Below, piece after piece: positions 17,891 to 26,944 of a DNA stretch of 64,000 nucleotides. Location: assembly GCA_016715765.1 (NCBI GenBank), contig JADJZJ010000006.1:62001-126000 (forward strand). The letters are read 5' to 3'. The first letter of the stretch is position 1, and each line of letters opens with the position of its first letter. This DNA is from Opitutaceae bacterium (GTDB lineage Bacteria; Verrucomicrobiota; Verrucomicrobiia; Opitutales; Opitutaceae). The notes under the pieces were generated by a model. That model saw only the letters and a list, made by a program, of their open reading frames with translations. It was not told where the DNA came from and did no database searches. Position numbers and translations under genes: made by a program.

Positions 17891-17962
17891 CGCGCATATA
17901 GTAGCAGGACGGATAGGGCATATTAAATGGACAGATTCCGCCTGCTTTTGTACTTATCGCTC

Positions 17963-18784
17963 ATGACCCCAATCACGCTCGGCGATGTCGTGGCCACCGG
18001 CCGGCTGGAGATCAGTTCGCCGACGGGCATCATCCGCTGCGAGCCGGTGTGGGAATTCAAGCCCTACCGGCTGGTCGATTTTCTGCTGTGGTGCGTGCTG
18101 GACGGCGTGGGTACGGCGTGGATCAAGGGCCGCGAAATGCCGCTCGGGCCCGGTACCTGCCTGCTGCTCGAGCCGGGATCGGCCCTGAGCGCCGTGCACG
18201 ACCCGAAGCGCCGGCTGCGGGTCTTTTATCTGCATGCGGATTTATACGATGCGCAGGGCCGCAAGCTGGATGGGACGACGCTCGCGTTGCCGCCGCCGCC
18301 GGTGGTCGTGAACGACCTGTCCACCTTCGAGCCCCTGGCCCGCCAGGTGGTCGAGGCCAACGCGGCCACGGATGCCTCGGCGCGGCTGCGTTGCCAGCTG
18401 GCGCTGCGGCTGGTGCTCCTGCAGATCCATGCCGCCGCGCAGGCACCGCTGATGCGCACCGATGGCACGAAGCTTGCCGCGACGCTGCTGGCCGTGAAGG
18501 AAAACCCCGGCCGGCCCTGGACCGTGCCGGAGATGGCGGCGCAGGCGGGCCTGTCCGTGTCGCAGGCCGCCCGCCGCGTGCGCGAGCTGACCGGGCACAG
18601 TCCGCGCGAGTTTGTGATTCGCGCCCGGATCGACCGCGCCCGCCGCCTGATGGAGGAGTCCACGCTGAGCCTGAAGCAGATCGCGGAGACCCTGGGCTAC
18701 ACCGACATCTATTTCTTCCACCGGCAGTTCAAGGCCGTGGCCGGTGTGACGCCCGCCCGGTGGCGGCGGGAGCGGGGGGTGTAG
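17963..18784 (+). CDS. AraC family transcriptional regulator
   Basis: N-terminal cupin-like sensor (WEFKPYRLVDFLLW, then FYLHADLYD) and a C-terminal double HTH (VPEMAAQAGLSVSQAARRV and LKQIAETLGYTDIYFFHRQF). Likely controls the divergent PhyH gene in response to a small ligand. I prefer the ATG at 17963 (MTPITLGD); the earlier in-frame ATG at 17927 would leave only 36 bp for two divergent promoters. The TAG stop (18782-18784) is itself the GTAG head of a REP element. Confidence 0.87.
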   Translation: MTPITLGDVVATGRLEISSPTGIIRCEPVWEFKPYRLVDFLLWCVLDGVGTAWIKGREMPLGPGTCLLLEPGSALSAVHDPKRRLRVFYLHADLYDAQGRKLDGTTLALPPPPVVVNDLSTFEPLARQVVEANAATDASARLRCQLALRLVLLQIHAAAQAPLMRTDGTKLAATLLAVKENPGRPWTVPEMAAQAGLSVSQAARRVRELTGHSPREFVIRARIDRARRLMEESTLSLKQIAETLGYTDIYFFHRQFKAVAGVTPARWRRERGV

Positions 18785-18967
18785 GGCGGGGTCTCCGAAC
18801 CCCGCCATTTAGATTCCCACGCTGAATTCCATCGTTCTCTTTCTCGTAATCGTTCTCGTTCTCGACGCGCACTTTCCGAACCGAGAAAGAGAACGATTAC
18901 GAGAACGAGTAAGATTGGATTCCAGCTGGGAACAGATGGAAGGCGGGGATCGGAATCCCCGCCCTAC
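18781..18967. repeat. Nested BIME: REP pair around a TCGTTCTC inverted repeat
   Basis: Outer REPs 18781-18806 (GTAGGGCGGGGTCTCC) and 18942-18967 (inverse) enclose an inner inverted repeat of CGTTCTCTTTCTCGTAATCG type (about 18829-18915). The outer element supplies the AraC stop at one end and ends nine bases from the GH36 stop at the other. Confidence 0.9.
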
Positions 18968-18976
18968 ATCAAACCC

Positions 18977-21433
18977 TCACTGAAACTTCACCGACCACTT
19001 CGTGACATCACCCGTCGCGATGACCGGCAGCTTGCGGGTGCTGACAGCCCCGGCGCCGGGCACGGCGAACATGATGAAGCCGCTTTCGCCCTTCGGTCGG
19101 ATCAACTGGCCGGAGAGCGTGCGGGTCTTCGCGTTCCATTTCACGCCGCGCAGCTCGCGGCCGCCGCTCTGGTGGAAGCTGGTGCCGAGCGGCCAGGGGT
19201 GGGATCGCGGTTTGCGCAGGACGACGAGTTTCACGGCGAAACAGTGGAAACCGATGTCCAGCACACCCGGCCCCGACTCCTGGATCGGATGGCCGAAGTC
19301 GCCGGGGTGGCGGTAAGTGCCCGCCGGCCGCAACGCGCGCGGCACCTCGCCGAGATATTGGCCCGACCAGAATTCGTACGCCCAATAGCTCGCGTTCTTC
19401 GGCAGGCCGAGGCGGGAGAACTCGACCTGGAAGCGTCGCGCCAGGCTGACGTTTGAACCCGTCTCCAGGGGCGGCTCGGTCCAGTTGAAAAAGGCGACCA
19501 GATGCCATTCGTCCCAATCCGATGCCATCGGCAGCGACCAGACGCAGGCGCCCTGCGGTTCGGTTTCGACCGGAGGCGGGATCGCGGCGGCGTGATCCGC
19601 GGCGGCGAGTTGGGCCGCGGTTTTTCCGCCGGATTTTGACTCCTTCGCCTTGATGAGTTGGAGGTAGGGCAGGGTGCCGGTTTTTACCGGGTGGAACAGA
19701 TCCACCGGCGTGGCCGGGCGGTCGTTCGGCGGGAGCGTGGCTTGCAGCACGGCCCAGCGGTCCTCGGGCAGGTCCGTGAGGTCGTCGCCGAGGTCCACAT
19801 GGCCGGCGCCCATGAAGGTGACCGTGGCGCGGACGCGCGCCTCCTCGAGGGTGCCGGGGAGTCCCACCAGCAGGCACGAGGGTTGGAGCAGCGCCCAGTG
19901 GTGCTTGAAGAGATGGCAGGCGTACGACGTGTAAACCTCGCGCAGGTGGCGCCAGCCGAGGCCGGCGTTGCCCGTGTCCATGTTGGCGTAATTGATCTCC
20001 GCGATGCCGGCGGCGGCATAGTCGGTGCCGGAGCAGTCGATCATCATCGCCTTCTTCCCCTGCGAATCGAGTGCCTCGTGCGCGATGCGGAAGGCGGTGC
20101 GCACGGCCTCGCGGGCGCGGGCGTTGACGAACTGCGGGTTGTGGCGGCCGCGCAGGAGCTTGCCCGTGACGACGCCGGCGAAGTCCCATTTCACGAAGCG
20201 CACGCCCTTTTCGGCGAGGCGGGTGAAGTTCTCCCGCAGCCAGCCCTGCGCGCCGGGATGCGAGACATCGAGGGCGTAGATCGGGCAGAAGGGTTCCCAG
20301 AACCAGTTGTAGTTGTTGTGCGGCTTGCCGTCGGCGCCGCGCAGCAGCCACTCGGGATGCTCCTGCGCAACCGGGTGGCTTTCCGCGATGCAGAGCACGC
20401 CGACCCAGACGCCGAGGTCGAAGCCCTCGCGGCGCAGGCCGGCGCTGAGCCAGCCGAGGCCGTGGGCGAAGCGCTCGTTCTCCTCGAAGTACGAGGGGAT
20501 GTTGTCCTTCTCCCAGCCGAGATCGACCTGGATGAAGCGCAGGCCGAGCTTGTGCAGGTTGTGCGCGCGGGCGGCGCGGGCGGTGGCGAGGGTGTTCTCC
20601 TCGCTCGTGCCGAGGCGGTAGGGATACCAGCTGCACCAGTTGGCCAGCGGCGCGATGGGATCGGCGAAGCGGTTGCGGGTCTTGATGCGCCGGCCGTGGC
20701 CGTCGAGCAGCGCGAGCGGATCGGAGCCGGACTCGAGGACAAAATCGCCGAGGGCGAGCGTCTCGCCCGGTTGCAGCACATAGTCGCCGCCGTCGAAACC
20801 GAGGGAGAATTCGCGGAAGGCCGGCACGCGCACGGGCGCGCTGGCGGTGACGCCGGCGGACTTGGTCACGGCGCCGTCCACGTTGGCGGTCGTGACCCCG
20901 GCGGACGTCGCCGTCTGCTGGCGCGCGCAGATTTCCGGCAGCCAGCGGTCCACGGTCTCGAAGCCGACCAGCAGCGCGCTCCGGGTCCGCGGGCAGTAGA
21001 AGAGCGTGTGGTTCTGGCTGACGAAGGCGCCGGTGGAGCCGTCGAGGGCCTTGAGGCCGTCGCTGCCGGTCAGCATCTGCCGCGGCGTGCGCACGCGGCC
21101 CGTGTAGGCGTTCTGTTCCAGGATGCGGACGTCGGCCGGGGCCGGTCCGAGGCCGAGCTTCTTGCCGGCCAGGAGGGTCGCGCGGTTGAGCACGACCGCG
21201 CGCGTGCCGCGGTGAAGCAGGCTGGCCGTGACGCGCAGCCGGTATTTGGTCTCAGCGACGAGGGCCAGGGTCAGCTCGACCTGCGCACTGCGCCAGACCG
21301 CGGCGTCGCGCCGGGCGGGACCCGCGCGCAGCGCGTGGTTCTTCCCGTCGATCTGCAGGACCGGGCCAACGGGTCCGAGCGTGAACGGCCCGGCGGTGAA
21401 GGTGAGTTTTCCGGCGCGGAGGAGGGATTTCAT
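18977..21433 (-). CDS. Alpha-galactosidase-like glycoside hydrolase (GH36 clan)
   Basis: About 818 residues: N-terminal beta-supersandwich, a GH-D clan barrel from WCSWYPY, and a C-terminal sheet domain. The nucleophile Asp is in RFVKWDFAG (near 414) and the acid/base Asp probably in NYANMDTGN (near 484). It removes terminal alpha-galactose, or a related alpha-linked sugar, from oligosaccharides; raffinose-synthase-like activity is less likely. I chose the ATG at 21433 (MKSLLRAGKLTF) over one 81 bases upstream because the domain begins there. Third gene of a GH27 - Gfo/Idh - GH36 series on the minus strand. No signal peptide, so cytoplasmic by inference. Confidence 0.82.
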   Translation of the reverse strand: MKSLLRAGKLTFTAGPFTLGPVGPVLQIDGKNHALRAGPARRDAAVWRSAQVELTLALVAETKYRLRVTASLLHRGTRAVVLNRATLLAGKKLGLGPAPADVRILEQNAYTGRVRTPRQMLTGSDGLKALDGSTGAFVSQNHTLFYCPRTRSALLVGFETVDRWLPEICARQQTATSAGVTTANVDGAVTKSAGVTASAPVRVPAFREFSLGFDGGDYVLQPGETLALGDFVLESGSDPLALLDGHGRRIKTRNRFADPIAPLANWCSWYPYRLGTSEENTLATARAARAHNLHKLGLRFIQVDLGWEKDNIPSYFEENERFAHGLGWLSAGLRREGFDLGVWVGVLCIAESHPVAQEHPEWLLRGADGKPHNNYNWFWEPFCPIYALDVSHPGAQGWLRENFTRLAEKGVRFVKWDFAGVVTGKLLRGRHNPQFVNARAREAVRTAFRIAHEALDSQGKKAMMIDCSGTDYAAAGIAEINYANMDTGNAGLGWRHLREVYTSYACHLFKHHWALLQPSCLLVGLPGTLEEARVRATVTFMGAGHVDLGDDLTDLPEDRWAVLQATLPPNDRPATPVDLFHPVKTGTLPYLQLIKAKESKSGGKTAAQLAAADHAAAIPPPVETEPQGACVWSLPMASDWDEWHLVAFFNWTEPPLETGSNVSLARRFQVEFSRLGLPKNASYWAYEFWSGQYLGEVPRALRPAGTYRHPGDFGHPIQESGPGVLDIGFHCFAVKLVVLRKPRSHPWPLGTSFHQSGGRELRGVKWNAKTRTLSGQLIRPKGESGFIMFAVPGAGAVSTRKLPVIATGDVTKWSVKFQ

Positions 21434-21515
21434 CGGCAAGGGGTGGGGCGAAGGTTGGGGGTAGGGCAGGTCTTTGACCTGCCTTTTTACGTTTATCCGC
21501 GGTGGAGCGTGCACA

Positions 21516-21609
21516 GGGCGGGTCAGACCTGTCCTCCGTAGCCTCGGCGAAGGAGGAGACCCGCCCTACTCAGCCAATCCGCCATGTAACGCAATACGTT
21601 ACATGGCGG
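21516..21609. repeat. REP (21516-21569) plus TAACG-type palindrome (21579-21609)
   Basis: The REP is the same type as 2219-2269. The palindrome reads CCGCCATGTAACG, five bases, CGTTACATGGCGG, and its core aligns with the TGTCACGTATTACGTGACA palindromes at 3422-3675 with one central base. It lies 13 bp after the 3' end of the Gfo/Idh gene. Confidence 0.85.
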
Positions 21610-21622
21610 TTTGGGTGGCTGG

Positions 21623-22537
21623 TCAGAGCAGCACTTCGCGGGCGTCGTTGGCGCGGCTTTCGTTGGCGCACTCGATGAAGCGGATGAGCTCGATGGTCTC
21701 CTCCGGGTCGATGGGGGCCTGGCCGGTGCGGAAGAACTCGACGACGGTCTCGGCGAGGCAGGTGAAGAAGCCCTTTTCCTCGGTCTGGCCGTTGATGTGG
21801 ACGCTGTTCTTCTCGAAGTGCACGAGGCCGTGGTATTCGTAGTTGCCGGTGCGGTTGCAATGGACGGAGCCGATGCGGCCGTCGGCCCAGACGCCGGTGA
21901 TGAGGTCGAAGCTGTCGTTGGAGACGCAGCGCACGCTGCGGCAGCCGCGGCCCATGGTGGTGTAGAGCATCTCGATGGGGTGGATGCCGTACCAGAAGAA
22001 GCCGGGGTTGGTGGGCTCCAGGGCGGCCGGACCCTGGAACTGGGCGCCCTTCACGAGCGGCCGCGTGGCGGGGGTGACGACCCGCGTGATGGCGCCGGTG
22101 AAGCGGAGCGAGGAGGACGTGAAGAGCGGCACGTTGAACTTCTTCGCGACATTGAAGATGCCGCGGGCGTCGATGGCCCGGAGGGCGAACGGCTTGTCCA
22201 CGAAGACCGGCTTGCCGTTGGCGCAGGCGGCGATGCGCTGGAACTGCTCGAAGTGCACGCGGCCGTCGAGCGAGGTGTGGAGAATGGCGTCGCTGGCGGC
22301 GACGACGGCCTCGATGGAGTCCAGGATCTGCACGCCGAACTTCTCCTTCAGGTCCTTGGTGTAGCCGGCCACGCGGCCGATGCTGGATTCCAGGTCATGC
22401 GAACCGCCGGGCCAGGCGGCGACGACCTTGGCGCCGGCGACCGGCGACTTGGCCGCCGGATTGTTAAACGCGTCGCTGAAAACGATCACGTGTGAGGTAT
22501 CGAGGCCGATAATGCCGATCTTGATGTCTTTATTCAT
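21623..22537 (-). CDS. Gfo/Idh/MocA family oxidoreductase
   Basis: 304 residues with Rossmann start KIGIIGLDTSH, the lysine block VFVDKPFAL and a His-containing WYGIHPIEMLY in the substrate domain. An NAD(P)-linked sugar dehydrogenase, or a glycosidase-associated oxidoreductase, by family. Its ATG overlaps the TGA of the GH27 gene (ATGA), so the two are translationally coupled; GH36 follows. This context suggests it processes a galactoside-derived sugar, which is inference. Confidence 0.87.
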   Translation of the reverse strand: MNKDIKIGIIGLDTSHVIVFSDAFNNPAAKSPVAGAKVVAAWPGGSHDLESSIGRVAGYTKDLKEKFGVQILDSIEAVVAASDAILHTSLDGRVHFEQFQRIAACANGKPVFVDKPFALRAIDARGIFNVAKKFNVPLFTSSSLRFTGAITRVVTPATRPLVKGAQFQGPAALEPTNPGFFWYGIHPIEMLYTTMGRGCRSVRCVSNDSFDLITGVWADGRIGSVHCNRTGNYEYHGLVHFEKNSVHINGQTEEKGFFTCLAETVVEFFRTGQAPIDPEETIELIRFIECANESRANDAREVLL

Positions 22538-24615
22538 GGTGTAACTGGTTCGAGGCGGAGGAAAGCGGTGTCATGGCGGGCGAGTTCGCCCTGCCAGCTG
22601 GCGGCGGGCCCGCTGGCCGATTGCCCGCGCCAGAGATCATGGACCCGCCACTGGCCGGGGAGGGCCAGTTGGGTCCACGCGATTTGCACGGTGGCCGGGG
22701 TTTCGTCGCGGTTGCAGAGGCCGACGGCGTACGCGCCGCCGGTCAGCGGCCGGATCCAGGCCTCGAGCGTGTCGCTGAGCACCACCCGCCGGGCGGGCAG
22801 GGCGAGCGGGTCCTGGTTCACGGCGATGGCCCCGGCATTGGTGAGCAGGGCGAGGGCGTCGCGGTCGAGGGAGGCGGGGTCGCCGGCGAGGACGAGCGGC
22901 GAGCCGCGCAGGCACCAGAGGGCGAAATGCGTGCGCTGTTCCGCGCGGGTGAGGTTCACGGCGTGGAGATTGCGGCTCCAGCCGATGCGCCCGATCATCA
23001 GGAAATCGAGGTCGTTCCAGCGGCCGGGGCCGACAAAGGGATCGCGTTCCTCGCCGTAGAAGCCCGCCGCAGAAATGGAGCCCCAGGTGTCCTTGAGGTC
23101 GCTGCCCGTGCGCCACAGCTGGCCGCCGGCTTCCGCGCCCCAGGTCTCGACCGCCGCGAGTCCGTACTGGCAGAGGCTGAACAAAATGTCGCGCGGCTGC
23201 GCCTGCAGCGCCCGCCCCATCTTCTGGTAGGGCCGCAGCCAGTCGGCGCGCTCGAGGCCGGCGGCCTCCAGGTAATAGGAGCACCAGTCGTACTTCAGCA
23301 GGTCGAAGCCCCACGCGGCGAATTGCGCGGCGTCCTCCGCCTCGTGTCCGAGGCTGCCGGTGCAGCCGCCGCAGGTGAGCACGCCGGGCGAGCTGTAGAG
23401 GCCGGCCTTGAAGCCGCGGGCGTGCAGCCAGGCGGTGTAGGCCGGCATGTCGGGGAAACGTGCGTTGGCGAGGATGCGGCCCTGGGCATCGCGGGCGGGA
23501 CCCGCCAGCGCGGGATCCTCCACGACGGCCTTCCAGTAGCCGGCCTGCCGGCCCGTGGCGGCCTCGCGCTCGCGCAATTGCGCAAGGACGGCGCTGTCGG
23601 CGGCGGGCCGGGTCATCCAGAAATCATCCAGGTTGACGTAATTCCAGCCGTGGTCGGCGAGGCCGGTGGCGAGCAAGGCATCGGCCGCCTCGCGCACGAG
23701 CGCGGCGGAAACGCTGCCCGACATGCAGTACCAGGAGCTCCAGCCCATGGGCGGGGTGAGGGCAAGGGTGTCGCCGACGACAATCTCCAGCGTGTGGGCG
23801 GCGCGGCCCCGGGCGTTTTCCGCCTGCAGGCGCACGGCCAGCGTGCCGCGGGTGGCGGGTGCGGTGCCCTGGATGACCTGGCTCGCGGCATCGAAGGTGA
23901 AGCCGTCCGGCAGGTCCTCCGCGGTGAGCCGCAGCGGCCGCTCGCCGGTGACGTTGACGCGCTGCAAAAACGGGTGTCCCGGGCGCACGCCGGCGCGGGC
24001 GGGCGTATGGAAACGCGGGGCGGGATCCGCCGGGGGCGCGAGCTGCGGCGCAGGGTCGGGCGCGAGGGCGGCGGTCACCGGGGCCGCGCCGGCGTGGGTG
24101 ATGACCGGGTTCAGCCAGTCGGCGCGCGCAAAGGGATCGCCCCGCACATCCACCACCAGCGCCAGCCGGCGCACGCCTGTGAGAGGGACCTCGGCGGGTA
24201 CGGCGTGGCCGCTGCGCTGCTGCCAGGGACTGCGGTACAGCACGCGGTCGTCGCCGACGACGAGGAAGCGCGCGGTGGTGAGCGTGCCGGTGGTCTCGTC
24301 CACGCCGGTGAGGGCGGTGAATTTTTCCGCCCGGCCGTCCAGGGCGATTTCCAGCCGGCTGCCGCCCACGGTGCCGAAACCGTTGGCGTAGGTCTTGCCG
24401 CCGACGCGCAACGGGCCGTCGCCAAAGGCGAGGCCGGCTTTCGGGACGTGCCAGTTGGCCTGCTGGGTTTCGCGCAGGTCGAGCGATTCAATGCTGGTTT
24501 CCATGGCGAATCCGTTCAGGGCGAGCAACAGGGCGGCGCACCCCAGCCGGGCCGGGGCAGGAATCATGGTCCGCATTGAAACGGAGGAAGCCGGGAGCGG
24601 CGAGAGCTGATTCAT
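22534..24615 (-). CDS. Alpha-galactosidase (GH27) with N-terminal NPCBM-like domain, exported
   Basis: About 693 residues. A hydrophobic signal (CAALLLALNGFAM) is followed by an NPCBM-type sugar-binding domain (SLDLRETQQANWHV to about residue 170), a putative Ig-like linker, then a GH27 barrel opening LTPPMGWSSWYCM. The nucleophile Asp is in LLKYDWCSYY (near 441) and the acid/base Asp in WRTGSDLKDTW (near 504). It releases terminal alpha-galactose outside the cytoplasm. I give the ATG at 24615; ATG at 24576 (MRTMIPAPARLG) gives a shorter, more typical signal peptide and is equally likely. The open frame reaches back to 25038 through repeat DNA and is not coding there. A CTACCCGTAG site lies 95 bp upstream. 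Confidence 0.85.
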   Translation of the reverse strand: MNQLSPLPASSVSMRTMIPAPARLGCAALLLALNGFAMETSIESLDLRETQQANWHVPKAGLAFGDGPLRVGGKTYANGFGTVGGSRLEIALDGRAEKFTALTGVDETTGTLTTARFLVVGDDRVLYRSPWQQRSGHAVPAEVPLTGVRRLALVVDVRGDPFARADWLNPVITHAGAAPVTAALAPDPAPQLAPPADPAPRFHTPARAGVRPGHPFLQRVNVTGERPLRLTAEDLPDGFTFDAASQVIQGTAPATRGTLAVRLQAENARGRAAHTLEIVVGDTLALTPPMGWSSWYCMSGSVSAALVREAADALLATGLADHGWNYVNLDDFWMTRPAADSAVLAQLREREAATGRQAGYWKAVVEDPALAGPARDAQGRILANARFPDMPAYTAWLHARGFKAGLYSSPGVLTCGGCTGSLGHEAEDAAQFAAWGFDLLKYDWCSYYLEAAGLERADWLRPYQKMGRALQAQPRDILFSLCQYGLAAVETWGAEAGGQLWRTGSDLKDTWGSISAAGFYGEERDPFVGPGRWNDLDFLMIGRIGWSRNLHAVNLTRAEQRTHFALWCLRGSPLVLAGDPASLDRDALALLTNAGAIAVNQDPLALPARRVVLSDTLEAWIRPLTGGAYAVGLCNRDETPATVQIAWTQLALPGQWRVHDLWRGQSASGPAASWQGELARHDTAFLRLEPVTP

Positions 24616-24710
24616 GGACAACGGGGCGCGTGGGGCGGGGGAGGAGCGCGGGCAAACGGATTGCTGGCAGTGGGGCAAGCCCCGGCCGGCGCGACAATCC
24701 CCGGGGCAAC

Positions 24711-24720
24711 CTACCCGTAG
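24711..24720. promoter_or_regulatory. CTACCCGTAG candidate operator upstream of GH27
   Basis: Exact CTAC-NN-GTAG palindrome, flanked as CCTACCCGTAGG, 95 bp before the GH27 start. Member of the eight-site set. Confidence 0.6.
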
Positions 24721-24752
24721 GATTTTTGGCGGGCCCGGGTCCATTCTCCCGG

Positions 24753-24843
24753 TCGTTCTCGTTCTCTTACTCGTTCTCGTTATCGTCTCCTGGCCCGGGC
24801 TAAAACCCTGAGAGAACGAGAACGAGTAAGAGAACGAGAACGA
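24753..24843. repeat. TCGTTCTC-type inverted repeat
   Basis: Perfect 29-bp arms, 24753-24781 (TCGTTCTCGTTCTCTTACTC...) and 24815-24843. The same family is nested in 18781-18967. The rest of the 367-bp gap 24616-24982 carries the GH27 upstream region and no other gene. Confidence 0.9.
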
Positions 24844-24982
24844 AAATACGCCGGATGCGATTGTTCGGCCGCTGCAGTTCGGGTTGAGCAGGCTGCATGC
24901 AGGGACGAAGTGGCCCCGGGGTTCGGAAGGGGGCCGGCGGAAATTTTGTCGCCCCGGCGCGCCGGCGGATGATGCTGGCGGC

Positions 24983-25987
24983 ATGAACAACTCCAACCTC
25001 CGCCCGCGGCTGCGCCTGCTGGCCACGGGGGGCACCATCGCGGGCGCCCAGACGAGCGGCGACGGCCGCGGCTACACGGCCGGGGCGTTTTCGATCGCGG
25101 ATCTCGTGGCCGCCGTGCCGCAGATCGCCGCGCTGGCCGAATTGACGGTCGAGCAGGTGGCCCGCATCGGCAGCCAGGACATGAACGAGGGCGTGTGGCG
25201 CCAGCTGGCCGGGCGCGCCCAGGCGGCGCTGGACGATCCCGGGATCGCGGGCGTCGTCATCACCCACGGCACGGACACGATGGAGGAGACCGGTTATTTC
25301 CTGAACCTGGTCCTCAAGACCGCGAAGCCGGTCGTGCTGGTGGGGGCGATGCGACCCGCCACGGCGATCAGTGCCGACGGGCCGATGAACCTCTACAATG
25401 CCGTGGCCGTGGCGGCGGCCCCGGAATCGGCCGGACGCGGCGTCCTCGTGGTGGCGAATGACGAGATTCATTTCGCCCGCGAGGTGGCCAAGACCAACAC
25501 GACGCAGGTCGGCACGTTCAAGTCGCCCAACCGCGGACTCGCCGGGCTGATCCACAGCGGCCGGCTGCACTATTTCGGGCCGACCGTGCGCCGGCATACC
25601 GCCGCGAGCGAATTCGCGCCGCTGGCCGCGGGCGGGCTGCCGCGCGTGGACATTGTGTATGCGCATGCCGGCATGGGCCGGGAGCTGATTGATGCCGCGG
25701 TGAGCGCGGGCGCGCGCGGCGTGGTCATCGCCGGAGTCGGCGACGGCAACATGCCGGCGGCGGCCCTGGCCGCCTGCACCGCGGCGGCGCGCGCCGGGGT
25801 CGCCGTCGTGCGCAGCTCGCGCACGGGTGGCGGACTCGTGGAGCGCAACATTGAGGTGGATGACGACGCGGCGGGTTTTGTCTCCGCCGAGGAACTCAAC
25901 CCGCAGAAGGCGCGGGTGCTGCTGATGCTCGGGCTGGGGCGCACGCGCGAGGCCGGGGCGCTGCAGGAGTTGTTTCGCGTCTACTGA
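24983..25987 (+). CDS. Asparaginase (type I/II family)
   Basis: 334 residues. First catalytic Thr in LLATGGTIAG near the N-terminus; second block VITHGTDTMEET with Thr-Asp; then VVLVGAMRPATAISADGPMNL, all signature motifs of L-asparaginases, which hydrolyse asparagine to aspartate and ammonia. The ATG at 24983 (MNNSNLRPRL) is used; there is no signal peptide, so a cytoplasmic enzyme is likely. Monocistronic. Confidence 0.92.
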   Translation: MNNSNLRPRLRLLATGGTIAGAQTSGDGRGYTAGAFSIADLVAAVPQIAALAELTVEQVARIGSQDMNEGVWRQLAGRAQAALDDPGIAGVVITHGTDTMEETGYFLNLVLKTAKPVVLVGAMRPATAISADGPMNLYNAVAVAAAPESAGRGVLVVANDEIHFAREVAKTNTTQVGTFKSPNRGLAGLIHSGRLHYFGPTVRRHTAASEFAPLAAGGLPRVDIVYAHAGMGRELIDAAVSAGARGVVIAGVGDGNMPAAALAACTAAARAGVAVVRSSRTGGGLVERNIEVDDDAAGFVSAEELNPQKARVLLMLGLGRTREAGALQELFRVY

Positions 25988-25993
25988 TGCAGG

Positions 25994-26192
25994 TTGAACC
26001 ACGAATGCACACGAAGGGACACGAAGCATTGGCTTTGGGTAGGGCCCGGCCTCCGGACGGGCTGATCGGCATCCGCAAGCCAAACCGTCCGTCCGGAGGC
26101 CGGACGCTACCCAAGTCCGAAGCAATCGCGTGGTCGAAGCCAGGTGGCCCGAACATTCGTGTCTCTTCGTGTCCCTTCGTGGTTTTGGATCG
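25994..26192. repeat. Nested inverted repeat (CACGAAGGGACACGAAG type outside, GGCCTCCGGACGG type inside)
   Basis: Outer ~29-bp arms at about 25996-26026 and 26157-26193 share AACCACGAA...GACACGAA with a few mismatches. The inner arms TTGGGTAG..CCGGCCTCCGGACGG (about 26034-26063 and 26087-26115) form a second hairpin. Fills the 229-bp gap between asparaginase and the TRIC gene. Confidence 0.8.
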
Positions 26193-26216
26193 AATGGATT
26201 AGCCAAAGCCTACGCG

Positions 26217-26858
26217 ATGCATCCAGATGTTTTCCAGCTTCCGGTGTGGTTCGACCTCGGGGCGACCTTTGCCTTTGCGCTGACCGGCGCGCTGGCGGCG
26301 ATCAAGCGCGGCTATGATGTGGTGGGCCTGCTTTCGCTCGCGATCGTGACCAGCCTCGGCGGCGGGCTCATCCGCGACGGGATTTTTCTGCAGCAGGGCG
26401 TGACGCCCCTGCTGACCGATCCGCGCTATCTTTATGCGATTGGGGCCGCGGCGCTGCTCGGGCTCGTGCTGGGCGAGCGGGTCAACCGGTTCCACCGCCT
26501 GATCGCGGTGGTGGATGCGGTGGGGTTGGGCGCGTATGCGTGCTTTGGCGTGCAGAAGGCGCTGTTGGTCGGGCTCGGTCCGACCGCGGCGGTGTTTGTC
26601 GGCGTGATCAACGCCGTGGGCGGCGGCCTCCTGCGCGATGTGATCACCCGCGTGGAGCCGCTCGTCTTCAAGCCCGGGCAGTTCTATGTGCTCGTGGCGC
26701 TGGCAGGCGCGGTGGTGTTCGTGTTTCTCACCGCGCAATTCGGTGTCGCGCCGACCCCCGCGGCGTTCGCGGCGATCGCGCTCACGTTTGTGTTCCGCGC
26801 GCTGACGATCGCGTTCAACTGGCGGACGGAGGCGGTGTCGGCGGGATTAAAGATGTAG
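26217..26858 (+). CDS. Trimeric intracellular cation channel (TRIC/UPF0126) family membrane protein
   Basis: 213 residues, about seven hydrophobic helices, formed of two similar halves. Each half has the family motif: GLLSLAIVTSLGGGLIRD and VGVINAVGGGLLRDVI. Bacterial members act as cation channels or glycine-type transporters in the inner membrane. The ATG at 26217 (MHPDVFQLP) sits after the inverted repeat. Its TAG stop (26856-26858) is the GTAG head of a REP. Monocistronic. Confidence 0.9.
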   Translation: MHPDVFQLPVWFDLGATFAFALTGALAAIKRGYDVVGLLSLAIVTSLGGGLIRDGIFLQQGVTPLLTDPRYLYAIGAAALLGLVLGERVNRFHRLIAVVDAVGLGAYACFGVQKALLVGLGPTAAVFVGVINAVGGGLLRDVITRVEPLVFKPGQFYVLVALAGAVVFVFLTAQFGVAPTPAAFAAIALTFVFRALTIAFNWRTEAVSAGLKM

Positions 26859-26930
26859 GGCGGGGTTTCCGAACCCCGCCTTTGAATGTCTATACTCAAT
26901 CGAAGGCGGGGACCGGAATCCCCGCCCTAC
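26855..26930. repeat. BIME flanking the RAYT remnant (left)
   Basis: GTAGGGCGGGGTTTCCGAAC at 26855 onward and its near inverse ending CCCTAC at 26930, 24 bp apart. Supplies the stop codon of the TRIC gene. Confidence 0.9.
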
Positions 26931-26944
26931 ATCCGGAAATCAAA

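Noticed and set aside
24616..25038. GH27 start at 25038, extending the protein by 141 residues
   Set aside because: The extension translates the TCGTTCTC repeat into Phe/Ser/Arg tracts and lies before the signal peptide.
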